Assembly (NCBI GenBank): GCA_016938395.1
Contig: JAFGUS010000015.1
Coordinates: forward strand, 1 to 14,477
Source: Coriobacteriia bacterium
Lineage (GTDB): Bacteria; Actinomycetota; Coriobacteriia; Anaerosomatales; Anaerosomataceae
Direction: 5' to 3'
Length of the DNA: 14,477 nt
Below the pieces are notes generated by a model. The model ran no database searches and was not told the origin of the DNA. It saw nothing but the letters and a program-made list of their open reading frames with translations. The translations under genes were made by a program, and so were the position numbers. Numbering within the stretch: the stretch's first letter is position 1; each line of letters begins with the position of its first letter. Shown in pieces: positions 1 through 8,024 of the stretch.

Positions 1-113
1 ACGGAACCTTCTGAGTAGCCTGTCTGGGCCGTCCAGTCGATCTGCCCGGAAACGAAGAACCCGCCGAGTGCGCCCGCGGTGACCAGTACGATACGCGCGA
101 GCTGAACGATCAT
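1..113 (-). CDS. N-terminal fragment of a probable YacL-type PIN/TRAM domain protein
   Basis: Only the first 37 codons are present; the gene runs off the left edge. The start is ATG at 111-113, directly preceded in frame by a TAG stop, so it cannot begin further upstream. The visible residues begin MIVQLARIVLVTAGALGG and form one hydrophobic segment (about residues 2-21), followed by a short polar stretch. The PIN nuclease and TRAM domains themselves lie outside the window. The call rests on position: in Bacillus subtilis and relatives yacL follows clpC-radA-disA, and YacL proteins start with short membrane helices. Another membrane protein is possible. No strong ribosome-binding site sits immediately upstream; a GAGGAGG lies about 45 bases away. 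Confidence 0.5.
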   Translation of the reverse strand, partial: MIVQLARIVLVTAGALGGFFVSGQIDWTAQTGYSEGS

Positions 114-248
114 CTACTCGACGCCCTGCTGTCGGATGTCACGTCCGAAGAGCGCCTTCACCTCCTCTTCATCAAGCGGTCATGCGTATGGCTCGGCCGT
201 CATGGTGCACCGGCCTGACCAGCGCCGATGGTAGCACAGCGTCCTGTC

Positions 249-1310
249 TCAGAGTTGCGCGCGCTCCCGGATGCGCCGCAGTCCGTCGCTGATCGCCCGG
301 GCCCGCCGGGCACCGACGCCATCGACGTCGTCGAGATCGGCCACGTCGGCGTCGAGTAGGCCGGCGAGGGTGCCGAAGCGCTCCACGAGCCGGTTGATGA
401 CCGTGCCGGGCAGCAGCGGTATCCTGCGCAGTTGCCGATACCCCCGCGATACGACGCGCTGCTCCTCGAGGTCGGTCTTGGCCGCATAGCCCATGGCAAC
501 ACCGATTGCCGAGACGTCGAGCAGCTGGTCGGGCTCGAGCGCGCCGATGCGGCTGAGGGCCGCCGCCGCCTTGCGCGGCGTGCTGTCAGGCAGGTAGTCG
601 CGAATGAGCATCAGGTAGTCGTCTTCCGCACCGGCGGTGAGCTCATCGGCCTGGAGCTGCACCAGACGGCCCTCGGTTCCCAGCTCGGTCACGTGTCGGT
701 TGACCTCACGCGCGACTCGGCGCAGCATCTCAGAGCGCTGAACGACGACCGCGACCGCGCCGAACGTCACGAGGTCCTCACACTCGAGCGCGGTGAGGTG
801 GGCCGAGACTTCGTCGAGCCTGTTGCGGTAGCGCTGCAGCGTCTGCAACGCCTGGTTGGCCTTGGCGAGCACCACATCGATGTCCTCGAGGATGAGGCGG
901 GTGCCGCCTCGATAGAGACTGACGACCTCGCGGCGCTGCGAGACCGAGATCACGAGCGCGTCGGTCTGCCGGCTCACACGCTCCGCGGTGCGATGACGCA
1001 TGCCGGTCTCGGAGGTGGGAAGCGACGGGTCGGGCATGAGATGCGCGTTGGCGCGCCGGATGCGGGTGACCTCGGCGTCGAGCAGGATCGCGCCGTCCAT
1101 CTTGGAGAGCTCGAAGAGGCGCTGCGGCGTGAACTCCGCGCCGATCTCGAAACCGCCGTTGCTGATGGCGTCCGCGCCTTCCTCATCACCGATCACGATG
1201 AGAGCGCCGGTCCGTGCGGCGATGATGTACTCGAGCGCCTGGCGCAGCGGTGTCCCGGGCGCCACGGACTCGAGCGCGGTGAGCATCGGGTCCTCGCGGG
1301 TCGCGTCCAC
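249..1310 (-). CDS. disA: DNA integrity scanning protein DisA (diadenylate cyclase)
   Basis: DisA condenses two ATP into the second messenger c-di-AMP while scanning DNA for branched recombination structures. At 353 residues it has the full family architecture. The N-terminal DAC domain carries the catalytic DGA motif (residues 72-74, in KMDGAILL) and the RHRTAE motif (105-110). A helical linker follows, then a C-terminal helix-hairpin-helix DNA-binding domain (about 305-350, with DDVDGVGARRARAI). The start is GTG at 1308-1310, chosen because GGGAGG lies five to six bases upstream (1314-1319). An ATG nine codons in (residue M9) has a weaker AGGA ahead of it and is the alternative. It is 73 bases downstream of radA on the same strand. 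RadA is known to interact with and inhibit DisA in B. subtilis, so the pairing is functionally coherent. No anomalies are seen in the catalytic motifs. Confidence 0.97.
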   Translation of the reverse strand: MDATREDPMLTALESVAPGTPLRQALEYIIAARTGALIVIGDEEGADAISNGGFEIGAEFTPQRLFELSKMDGAILLDAEVTRIRRANAHLMPDPSLPTSETGMRHRTAERVSRQTDALVISVSQRREVVSLYRGGTRLILEDIDVVLAKANQALQTLQRYRNRLDEVSAHLTALECEDLVTFGAVAVVVQRSEMLRRVAREVNRHVTELGTEGRLVQLQADELTAGAEDDYLMLIRDYLPDSTPRKAAAALSRIGALEPDQLLDVSAIGVAMGYAAKTDLEEQRVVSRGYRQLRRIPLLPGTVINRLVERFGTLAGLLDADVADLDDVDGVGARRARAISDGLRRIRERAQL

Positions 1311-1383
1311 GCCACCTCCCTCGGCACGGGTATCGTCATGTCCGATTCTGCCACGTGCGCCTCGCGGGGGCTAGCACCGCCCG

Positions 1384-2730
1384 CTACGGCAGCAGCACCT
1401 CGATGGCCTCGGCCAAGGTCTGGACGCCGCGCATGCCGTCCGGAGCGTCCTTGCCGGCCCGCGTGGGCCCGAGCACGACATCGAAGCCCATGCGGGCCGC
1501 CTCCCTGACGCGCGCGGCCTCGTGCGGGATGGGGCGCACCTCGCCGGTGAGACTCAGCTCGCCGAACGCCGCACACTGTCGCGGCACCTCCTGGTCGCGC
1601 CGGGCAGAAGCTATTGCGAGTGCAAGCGGGAGGTCGATCGCCGGCTCGGTGACGCGCACACCGCCGGCAACCGCTACGTACACGTCGAACGAACCGAGTG
1701 GGAGGGACGCGCGCCGCTCGGCCACCGCGAGCACCTGCAGGAGTCGTGGGGTGTCGACGCCCACTGAGAGCCGTCGCGGCGTCGGCAGGTAGCTCGGCGT
1801 GACGAGGGCCTGCACCTCGACGAGAAGCGGGCGGCTCCCCTCCATGGTGGCCATGACCACCGCTCCCGCGACGCCTTCACTGCGCCTACTGAGCAACGCT
1901 GCCGACGGATGCCCTACTTCAGCAAGCCCATCCTCTCCCATCTCGAAGATGCCTATCTCCGAGACGGAGCCGAAGCGGTTCTTCGCCGCACGGACGATGC
2001 GGAACGCATGGTCGGAGTCGCCTTCGAAGTACAGCACGGTGTCCACCACATGCTCCAGCACGCGCGGACCGGCGATGGAGCCCTCCTTGGTGACGTGGCC
2101 GACGACGATGAGCGTGACATCCTGCGTCTTGGCCAACCGCACCAGCCGTGCAGCCGTAGCACGCACCTGGCCGACGCTCCCGGGCACGCCATCGAGCCCG
2201 GGGTCGAACAACGTCTGGATCGAATCGATGATGACGACCGCTGGCCGCTCGGCAAGGACCGTCGCCTCGATTGCGGCCGCGTCCACTTCCGCGACGAGTG
2301 AGATCCCGGGGCCGGCATCGACGCGGTCCGCCCGCGAACGCACCTGCTCGAGCGACTCCTCGCCGCACACGTAGAGTACGGGGACGCCGGCCGAGCCGAG
2401 ACGACCTGCCGCCTGCAGCAAGAGTGTGGACTTGCCGATGCCAGGCTCGCCTGCGATGAGGACGACCGAACCCCGCACCAGGCCGCCACCGAGCACCCGA
2501 TCGAACTCGGTGATGCCCGTGGGGACACGGTGGCCGGCCGCCACGGTCACGTCGGCGAGGGCGGTCACCGGCCGCGCGACACCCTCCACGCTGCCGGTAC
2601 CGGGCGCCTGCACGCGGGGCAGTTCCTCGACGAACGTACCGAACCCTCCGCACTCGGGGCAACGGCCCAGCCAGCGCGCCGAAGCGGTGTCACACTGCTG
2701 ACAGCGCCAGGTGCTCCGTGGTCTGGCCAC
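1384..2730 (-). CDS. radA: DNA repair protein RadA
   Basis: RadA (also called Sms) is a RecA-like, DnaB-type ATPase that promotes branch migration of recombination intermediates. The 448-residue protein shows, in order: a four-cysteine zinc finger (C10, C13, C24, C27); Walker A GEPGIGKST (94-102); Walker B VVIIDS (165-170); the RadA signature KNRFG (250-254); and a C-terminal Lon-protease-like domain (about 280-445) with no obvious protease role. Length is typical. The start is GTG at 2728-2730, three bases after the clpC stop codon (2734-2736). With only a poor purine-rich site in the clpC tail, translational coupling to clpC is likely. It sits in the clpC-radA-disA order known from Firmicutes and presumably shares the upstream transcript. 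A later start would cut into the zinc finger. Confidence 0.98.
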   Translation of the reverse strand: MARPRSTWRCQQCDTASARWLGRCPECGGFGTFVEELPRVQAPGTGSVEGVARPVTALADVTVAAGHRVPTGITEFDRVLGGGLVRGSVVLIAGEPGIGKSTLLLQAAGRLGSAGVPVLYVCGEESLEQVRSRADRVDAGPGISLVAEVDAAAIEATVLAERPAVVIIDSIQTLFDPGLDGVPGSVGQVRATAARLVRLAKTQDVTLIVVGHVTKEGSIAGPRVLEHVVDTVLYFEGDSDHAFRIVRAAKNRFGSVSEIGIFEMGEDGLAEVGHPSAALLSRRSEGVAGAVVMATMEGSRPLLVEVQALVTPSYLPTPRRLSVGVDTPRLLQVLAVAERRASLPLGSFDVYVAVAGGVRVTEPAIDLPLALAIASARRDQEVPRQCAAFGELSLTGEVRPIPHEAARVREAARMGFDVVLGPTRAGKDAPDGMRGVQTLAEAIEVLLP

Positions 2731-2733
2731 CGC

Positions 2734-5283
2734 TCAGGCGCCCGCCGCACCGTCGGCGACGCCGCCACGCCGGGAGCGTCCGCTCCGTGTCGGCATCGTC
2801 GCCTTCGGGCCGCTGGCCACGGAAGGCGCCGCCTCCTCGACCTGCCCCTCGCTCTTGCGGAAGACGACCGCGCCATCCTCGAGGTCCACGAGCACGACTT
2901 CGCCGGGGAGCCACTCGCCCGCGAGCAGCTGCTCGGAGAGCGGATCCTCGACCAGGTGCTGGATGGCACGACGGAGCGGCCTGGCGCCGAGCGCCGGATC
3001 GAAGCCCTCCCGCGCGAGCAGTTCCCTCGCGGCCGGTGTGAGCTGGATGCCGATGCCCTGCGCGAGCAGCTGATCGCGCAGGCGCGCGAACATGAGGTCG
3101 ACGATCGACATGATCTCCTCGCTCGTGAGGTCGTGGAACACGATGACCTCGTCGACCCGGTTGAGGAACTCGGGCCGGAAGACCTTCTTGAGCTCGCCGG
3201 TCACGCGCTCCTTGAGCGTGTCGTACGCGAGCGCTCCTGACTCCTGCGCCGAGAACCCGAGCGTCTGACCTTTGACGATGTCACGCGCACCGAGGTTGGA
3301 CGTCATGATGAGGATGACGTTCTTGAAATCGACCTTGCGGCCCTGGGCGTCGGTGAGACGGCCCTCCTCGAAGATCTGGAGCAGGACATTGAACACGTCG
3401 GGGTGGGCCTTCTCGATCTCGTCGAACAGCACCACCGAGTAGGGACGGCGCCGAACGGCCTCGGTGAGCTGGCCGCCTTCGTCGAACCCGACGTATCCCG
3501 GTGGCGAGCCGACGAGCCGCGACACCGTGTGCTTCTCCATGTACTCACTCATGTCGAGCGAGATGAGCGCGTCCTCGTTGCCGAACAGGAACGACGCGAG
3601 CGCCTTGGCGAGCTCGGTCTTGCCCACACCCGAGGGGCCGAGGAAGATGAACGACCCCGCCGGACGGGCCGGGTCCTTGAGCCCGGCGCGCGTACGCCTG
3701 ATCGCCCGCGATATCGCGGTGACCGCTTCGTCCTGGCCCACGATCCGCTCGTGGATGCTCGCCTCCATGCGCAGGAGCTTCTGGGTCTCCTCCTCGGTGA
3801 GACTCGCCACCGGGATGCCGGTCCACATCGACACGATGTCGGCGATCTCGCGCTCCGTCACCTCGACGAGACGCTGGGCCTCAGGCTTGCGCCACTCCTC
3901 TTCCATCGCGCGCTTCTCGGCGAGCACCTGCTTCTCGCGGTCGCGGAGCGAGGCGGCCTTCTCGAACTCCTGCGCCTCGATGGCCGCTTCTTTCTCCTGG
4001 CGGACCTGCTTCAGGCGCTCGTCGACCTCGCGGACACCCGGAGGCGCGGTCATCATCTTGATCCGCATCTTGGAGCCGGCTTCGTCGATGAGATCGATCG
4101 CCTTGTCGGGGAGGAAACGGTCTGAGATATAGCGATCGGCGAGATTGGCGGCCGCGTCGACTGCGGCGTCGGTGATCGATACACGATGATGGGCCTCGTA
4201 GCGGTCTCGCAGGCCGTGAAGGATCTCGATGGTCTCACGAACACTCGGCTCGCCCACCATGATCGGCTGGAACCTACGCTCAAGCGCGGGGTCCTTCTCC
4301 ACGTACTTGCGGTACTCATCGAGCGTGGTGGCGCCGATGGTCTGCAGCTCGCCGCGCGCGAGCGCCGGCTTGATGATGCTCGCCGCGTCGATGGCACCCT
4401 CGGCCGCACCGGCACCGACGAGCGTGTGCATCTCGTCGACGAACAGGATGATGTCGCCGCGCTCGCGGATCTCCTTCATGACCTTCTTGAGACGGTCCTC
4501 GAACTCACCACGGTACTTGCTGCCGGCCACGAGGGCTGCGAGGTCGAGCGTGTAGAGCTGCTTCTCGCTGAGCGTCTCGGGCACCTCGTCGGCGGAGATG
4601 CGCTGCGCGAGCCCTTCCACGACCGCCGTCTTGCCCACACCGGGCTCGCCGATGAGCACCGGGTTGTTCTTCGTCCGGCGCGAGAGGATCTGCATGACCC
4701 GCTCGATCTCCTGCTCGCGGCCGACGACCGGATCGAGCTTGCCCTCACTCGCGGCCCGTGTGAGATTGCGGCCGAACTCATCGAGGAGCGCGGCCTCTCC
4801 GCCCCTGCCGGCGCGACGCTCCTCGCCGGGCTCCGTCTGCTTCCCGTAGTAGCCGGACAGCAGCTGGATGACCGCCGAACGCACCTTCTCCAGGTCGGCG
4901 CCCAGGTTCAAGAGCACCTGCGCGGCCACGCCCTCACCCTCACGGATGAGGCCGAGCAAGATGTGCTCGGTGCCGATGTAGTTGTGGCCGAGCTGCAGCG
5001 CCTCGCGAAGCGACAGCTCGAGCACCTTCTTGGCGCGAGGCGTGAACGGGATGTGGCCGGTCGGCACGTACGTGCCCCGGCCGATGAGCTCCTCGACCTG
5101 CTGGTGGACGTCCTCCACCGAGATGTCGAGACTCTCGAGCGCCTTGGCCGCGATCCCGTCCTGCTCGCGGATGAGACCGAGCAGCAGGTGCTCGGTGCCG
5201 ATGTAGTTCTGGTTGAGCATGCGCGCTTCTTCCTGCGCATACACCACCACTCGTCGTGCCTTCTCGGTGAAACGCTCGAACAT
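2734..5283 (-). CDS. clpC: ATP-dependent Clp protease ATP-binding subunit ClpC
   Basis: ClpC is a double AAA+ unfoldase that feeds substrates to ClpP for protein quality control. The 849-residue protein has two N-terminal Clp repeats (about 2-145). AAA1 has Walker A GEPGVGKT (212-219) and Walker B IILFVDE (278-284). A UVR-type coiled middle domain spans about 420-465. AAA2 has Walker A GPSGVGKT (549-556) and Walker B VVLFDE (617-622). The middle domain and length fit ClpC rather than ClpB, ClpA or ClpE. The last 35-40 residues form a low-complexity, Arg/Gly/Ala-rich tail (about 812-849) outside the AAA+ fold. The start is ATG at 5281-5283 with AGGAGAG upstream. The usual Firmicute partners ctsR, mcsA and mcsB are missing; lysS lies directly upstream across 182 bases. 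No CtsR operator-like repeat is seen. Confidence 0.98.
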   Translation of the reverse strand: MFERFTEKARRVVVYAQEEARMLNQNYIGTEHLLLGLIREQDGIAAKALESLDISVEDVHQQVEELIGRGTYVPTGHIPFTPRAKKVLELSLREALQLGHNYIGTEHILLGLIREGEGVAAQVLLNLGADLEKVRSAVIQLLSGYYGKQTEPGEERRAGRGGEAALLDEFGRNLTRAASEGKLDPVVGREQEIERVMQILSRRTKNNPVLIGEPGVGKTAVVEGLAQRISADEVPETLSEKQLYTLDLAALVAGSKYRGEFEDRLKKVMKEIRERGDIILFVDEMHTLVGAGAAEGAIDAASIIKPALARGELQTIGATTLDEYRKYVEKDPALERRFQPIMVGEPSVRETIEILHGLRDRYEAHHRVSITDAAVDAAANLADRYISDRFLPDKAIDLIDEAGSKMRIKMMTAPPGVREVDERLKQVRQEKEAAIEAQEFEKAASLRDREKQVLAEKRAMEEEWRKPEAQRLVEVTEREIADIVSMWTGIPVASLTEEETQKLLRMEASIHERIVGQDEAVTAISRAIRRTRAGLKDPARPAGSFIFLGPSGVGKTELAKALASFLFGNEDALISLDMSEYMEKHTVSRLVGSPPGYVGFDEGGQLTEAVRRRPYSVVLFDEIEKAHPDVFNVLLQIFEEGRLTDAQGRKVDFKNVILIMTSNLGARDIVKGQTLGFSAQESGALAYDTLKERVTGELKKVFRPEFLNRVDEVIVFHDLTSEEIMSIVDLMFARLRDQLLAQGIGIQLTPAARELLAREGFDPALGARPLRRAIQHLVEDPLSEQLLAGEWLPGEVVLVDLEDGAVVFRKSEGQVEEAAPSVASGPKATMPTRSGRSRRGGVADGAAGA

Positions 5284-5465
5284 GATGGTTCTCTCCTATC
5301 CAAGCGCGCCGGAGCGCGTAAGGTGCCGTATCACGTATTCTACCCCGCCGACCGACATCGGGCGGGATCCGTCATCCGTGGAGCAAGCCGAGTGCCACCG
5401 GATATGAGCGCGCTACACTCAGATTGTGGCTCGAGGGGACTGGTGCCGGGCAGACGGTGCGGGTC
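5284..5465 (-). promoter_or_regulatory. clpC upstream region with a candidate -10 and an inverted repeat
   Basis: This gap of 182 bases separates lysS from clpC. On the minus strand TAGAAT (5337-5342) matches five of six bases of a -10 box, about 54 bases ahead of the clpC start. The expected -35 position holds no TTGACA-like hexamer. It is instead occupied by an inverted repeat, CCCGCC (5344-5349) and GGCGGG (5361-5366), separated by 11 bases. That layout would suit a promoter needing an activator or repressor, but GC-rich repeats arise easily in this DNA. I see no CtsR, HrcA/CIRCE, HspR or ClgR consensus and no terminator after lysS, so clpC may also be read through from greA-lysS. Confidence 0.3.
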
Positions 5466-6962
5466 CTACGCCTCCGGCCGCATGTGGGGGAAGAGCAGCA
5501 CGTCGCGGATGGAAGGGCTGTCGGTGAGCAGCATCACCAGGCGGTCGATGCCGATGCCGAGCCCGCCGGCGGGCGGCATCCCGTACTCCTGCGCACGCAG
5601 GTAGTCTTCGTCCACCCACATCGCCTCGTCGTCACCCGCGTCCTTGGCGGCAGCTTGTGCCTCAAAACGCGCCCGCTGATCCACCGGGTCGATGAGCTCG
5701 GAGAACGCGTTGGCGAACTCCCTGCCGGTGATGATGAGCTCGAACCGGTCGGTGATATCGGGATCCGCATCGTTGCGGCGTGCGAGCGGCGAGGTCTCCG
5801 CCGGGTAGTGCGTGACGAAGGTCGGCTGAATGAGCGTGTGCTCCACAAGCTTCTCGAAGAGTTCGTTGAGCAGCTTGCCCGGCCCCCAGCCCGTCTCGAT
5901 CGGGATCTCATGCTCGGCACACAGCCGAGCGAGTTCCTCTTTCGGCGTCTGGACGCTCACGGGACGGCCGGCAGCCTCACTCACAAGTTCGGCCATCGGT
6001 GCCTGCCGCCAGGGCGAGGCGAGCGAAACGGCCTCACCCTGATACTCGATCTCGAGCGTGCCGAGCACCTCGGACGCTACCTCGGTGATGAGCGACTCCG
6101 TAAGCTCGCGCATCGTCTCCATGTCGCCGAATGCCTGGTATGCCTCGAGCATGGTGAACTCGGGGTTGTGTCGGGGGGACATCCCCTCGTTGCGGAACGA
6201 GCGGTTGATCTCGTACACGCGCTCGAAGCCGCCGACGAGCAGCCGCTTGAGGTAAAGCTCGGGTGCGATGCGCAGGTAGAGGTCCATGCCGAGCGCGTTG
6301 TGGTGCGTCACGAACGGACGCGCCGTTGCGCCACCCGGGATGGGCTGGAGCATGGGCGTCTCGACCTCGAGGAAACCGCGACGCTCCATGAAGCGCCGTG
6401 TCGCCGCGATGATAGCGAAGCGTGTTTCGAAGGTACCGCGCACTTCAGGATTCGCGATCAGGTCCACGTAGCGCTGACGGTAGCGTGTCTCGGTATCGGA
6501 CAGACCGTGGAACTTCTCGGGAAGCGGGCGAAGCGACTTCGAGAGCAGCCGCACCGAGGTGGGCGCCACTGAGAGCTCGCCGCGGCGGGTCCTCAGCACG
6601 GTGCCTGTCGCGCCGACCCAGTCGCCAAGGTCGAGGTCGGCAGCGGCAGCGAAGCCCTCCTCGCCGAGCACGTTCACGCGGCAGAACAGCTGGACCTCAC
6701 CCGAAGAATCGCGCACGACGAGGAAGAGCACCTTGCCCTGATCGCGCTTGGCGACGATGCGCCCGGCCACGGCAACCTCGTCAGCGACCTCGTCGCCCGG
6801 TTCGAGCGCACCGTAACGGGCGGAGAGTTCGGCGGAGGTGGCGGTGCGGTCGTACCGGTCCGGGTACGGCTCGATCCCGGCGGCCCTCAGCGCATCGAGC
6901 GTGCGCGCGCGAACGGCGATCTCGTCTCCCGGCCGCGCGTCTGTGGCCCCCCCGTCGGTCAT
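5466..6962 (-). CDS. lysS: Lysyl-tRNA synthetase, class II
   Basis: LysRS charges tRNA-Lys with lysine using ATP. The 498-residue protein has the usual two-part layout: an N-terminal OB-fold anticodon-binding domain (about 55-140) and a class II catalytic core. Motif 2 appears as FRNEG (256-260) followed by RHNPEFTMLE. Motif 3 appears as GGLGIGIDRL (466-475) near the C-terminus. Length matches bacterial LysRS. I chose the ATG at 6960-6962 because GGGGGAG precedes it by a few bases and only 10 bases separate it from the greA stop. The open frame extends to 7013, but that would overlap greA and add a Ser/Arg-rich stretch not typical of the family. The tight spacing implies co-transcription with greA. 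Confidence 0.98.
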   Translation of the reverse strand: MTDGGATDARPGDEIAVRARTLDALRAAGIEPYPDRYDRTATSAELSARYGALEPGDEVADEVAVAGRIVAKRDQGKVLFLVVRDSSGEVQLFCRVNVLGEEGFAAAADLDLGDWVGATGTVLRTRRGELSVAPTSVRLLSKSLRPLPEKFHGLSDTETRYRQRYVDLIANPEVRGTFETRFAIIAATRRFMERRGFLEVETPMLQPIPGGATARPFVTHHNALGMDLYLRIAPELYLKRLLVGGFERVYEINRSFRNEGMSPRHNPEFTMLEAYQAFGDMETMRELTESLITEVASEVLGTLEIEYQGEAVSLASPWRQAPMAELVSEAAGRPVSVQTPKEELARLCAEHEIPIETGWGPGKLLNELFEKLVEHTLIQPTFVTHYPAETSPLARRNDADPDITDRFELIITGREFANAFSELIDPVDQRARFEAQAAAKDAGDDEAMWVDEDYLRAQEYGMPPAGGLGIGIDRLVMLLTDSPSIRDVLLFPHMRPEA

Positions 6963-6972
6963 CGCTCCCCCG

Positions 6973-7446
6973 TTACTTCGTGATGGAGACGACCTCGTAC
7001 TCGATGACGGCACCGCGGGGCGTGGTCACGCGGACGACGTCACCCTTCTTGGCCCCCATGACCGCCTGACCGACCGGCGACTCGTTCGAGATGCGGTCGT
7101 GGGTGGGGTCGGCCTCGGCCGAACCGACGAGCTGGTAAGCGAACGCGTCCCCCGTGCCGAGGTCCTTGAGGTGGACCCGGGCGCCCAGCGTCACACGGTC
7201 GCGACGCTTCGGTGACTCGATGATGGTCGCGTTCGATAGGATCTGGCTGATCTCGGCGATACGGCTCTCGACCCACGCCTGCTCGTTCTTGGCGTCGTCG
7301 TACTCGGAGTTCTCCGAGATGTCCCCGAACTCCTTGGCTTCCTTGATACGCTCCCCGACCTCACGCCGCCTGACGGTCTCCAGGTGCACGAGCTCCTGCT
7401 CGAGCCGGGTCTGGCCTTCGGGGGTAAGCGCGACTTCCTTCTGCAT
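6973..7446 (-). CDS. greA: Transcription elongation factor GreA
   Basis: GreA enters the RNA polymerase secondary channel and stimulates cleavage of backtracked RNA. The protein is 157 residues, the usual family length. The N-terminal antiparallel coiled coil carries the tip sequence FGDISENSEY (40-49), including the two acidic residues (D42 and E45) that correspond to the catalytic pair of E. coli GreA. A C-terminal FKBP-like domain follows (about 80-157). The ATG at 7444-7446 was chosen for its AGGAGT ribosome-binding site (7451-7456) and the family-like start MQKEVALT. The frame stays open to 7602, but that extension would run through the promoter. greA is the first gene of the greA-lysS-clpC-radA-disA string. 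Confidence 0.98.
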   Translation of the reverse strand: MQKEVALTPEGQTRLEQELVHLETVRRREVGERIKEAKEFGDISENSEYDDAKNEQAWVESRIAEISQILSNATIIESPKRRDRVTLGARVHLKDLGTGDAFAYQLVGSAEADPTHDRISNESPVGQAVMGAKKGDVVRVTTPRGAVIEYEVVSITK

Positions 7447-7468
7447 GCTGACTCCTGTGGGTCGGTCC

Positions 7469-7499
7469 GCCGGAATCCCCTGGAACTGGCGGTTCCGGC
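7469..7499 (-). promoter_or_regulatory. Competing hairpins in the greA leader
   Basis: Two perfect inverted repeats share bases. The outer pair is GCCGGAA/TTCCGGC (7469-7475 with 7493-7499). The inner pair is GGAAC/GTTCC (7482-7486 with 7492-7496). Because 7493-7496 takes part in both, only one helix can form at a time. The structure lies between the promoter and the greA ribosome-binding site, 13 bases from the latter. No U-run follows it, so if regulatory it would more likely act on translation or RNA stability than as a terminator. Confidence 0.35.
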
Positions 7500-7521
7500 T
7501 GGCCGGTCTAGGGCTCCGGGT

Positions 7522-7550
7522 AGTATAGCGGCGGTCGAGCGCCGATACAA
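7522..7550 (-). promoter_or_regulatory. Candidate sigma-70 type promoter for greA
   Basis: On the minus strand a -35 box TTGTAT (7545-7550, four of six matches) and a -10 box TATACT (7522-7527, five of six) are separated by exactly 17 bases. This is the best housekeeping-type promoter in the window. It lies just after the terminator behind tatA and about 75 bases ahead of the greA start codon, predicting a leader of roughly 70 nucleotides. It probably drives greA-lysS and perhaps clpC-radA-disA. Confidence 0.65.
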
Positions 7551-7600
7551 GCAGGAAGCGCGCCAGGTGCGATGCCGGGGCGGCACCGCCATCCGACAGC

Positions 7601-7626
7601 AAAGAAGGCGCCCGCAGGCGCCTTCT
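7601..7626 (-). terminator. Intrinsic terminator after tatA
   Basis: A perfect 10-bp stem (7603-7612 with 7617-7626) encloses a four-base loop. On the minus strand it is followed by TTT (two of these are outside the stem) and a mixed sequence, so the U-tract is short. It lies about 25 bases past the tatA stop and upstream of the greA promoter, which is where a transcript end is expected. Confidence 0.7.
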
Positions 7627-7651
7627 CAGAATCCCACACTATGTCGTGCTG

Positions 7652-7876
7652 CTACTCGGTCGAGTCGTCGCTGGACGTCTCAGCCTTCTTGGCGGCTGCC
7701 GCGGCCTCCTCGGCTTCGTCCTCCTCGATGCGACCCTCCATGCTGTCCTTCAGCACCTTCGCCGACTTGCCGAAGGTCTTGGCCAGCTTGGGAAGCTGCG
7801 TGGGGCCGAAGAGCAGCAGGATGATGCCGAGGATGATCCACCACTCAGCACCGCCGGGAAGACCGAAGATCGCCAT
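7652..7876 (-). CDS. tatA: Sec-independent protein translocase subunit TatA
   Basis: TatA forms the membrane pore or patch through which folded twin-arginine proteins pass. The 74-residue protein has the classic plan: a short periplasmic N-terminus; one transmembrane helix (about 11-23, WWIILGIILLLFG); the hinge FGPTQLPKLAKTFGKS (23-38) leading into an amphipathic helix; and an acidic, Ala/Glu/Lys-rich tail. The start ATG (7874-7876) has a strong GGAGGAGG (7881-7888). TatB-type proteins are normally longer, so TatA or a bifunctional TatA/TatE-like subunit is preferred. It follows rex by 148 bases, as tatAY follows rex in B. subtilis. No tatC is next to it, so the TatC partner must be encoded elsewhere. 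Confidence 0.93.
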   Translation of the reverse strand: MAIFGLPGGAEWWIILGIILLLFGPTQLPKLAKTFGKSAKVLKDSMEGRIEEDEAEEAAAAAKKAETSSDDSTE

Positions 7877-7905
7877 GGTACCTCCTCCGTTCCTCGACCC
7901 GGCAC

Positions 7906-7918
7906 ATCCGGACCGGAT
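7906..7918. repeat. Short palindrome upstream of tatA
   Basis: ATCCGG-A-CCGGAT is a perfect inverted repeat with six-base arms and a one-base centre, about 30 bases upstream of the tatA start. It could be a protein-binding site or a chance GC-rich palindrome. The 148-base rex-tatA gap otherwise shows only a weak TAAGAT -10-like hexamer and no good -35. Confidence 0.3.
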
Positions 7919-8024
7919 CGTCGAGTGACCGACCGTCAGCTTACCATCTTACCCGCACCGATGCTACGTCGCTCGGGCGGTCCGTACGCGCATCGAGGCT
8001 GCCTCACGTCGGCCCGCGCCGGCG

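Noticed and set aside
114..203. Selenocysteine (recoded TGA) small protein
   Set aside because: No SECIS-like hairpin is evident just after the TGA and no known selenoprotein motif surrounds it; listed only as a curiosity.
432..1508. Long plus-strand open frame (358 codons) opposite disA
   Set aside because: It lies antisense to a gene with intact catalytic motifs; its His/Arg/Glu-rich translation is typical of antisense frames in high-GC DNA.
5343..5366. CCCGCC/GGCGGG inverted repeat as a lysS terminator
   Set aside because: It has a short six-bp stem with an 11-base loop and no T-run; kept only as a possible operator ahead of clpC.
4186..5604. Plus-strand open frame (472 codons) opposite clpC and the clpC-lysS gap
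   Set aside because: Its composition is the complement of clpC codons (many Leu, Glu, Arg, His), with no domain and no ribosome-binding site.
6963..7013. N-terminal extension of lysS
   Set aside because: It would overlap greA, and the Ser/Arg-rich residues do not look like LysRS; the ATG at 6960-6962 has a GGGGGAG site.
7447..7602. N-terminal extension of greA
   Set aside because: It would place coding sequence over the promoter and leader; GreA of 157 residues from 7446 is the usual length.
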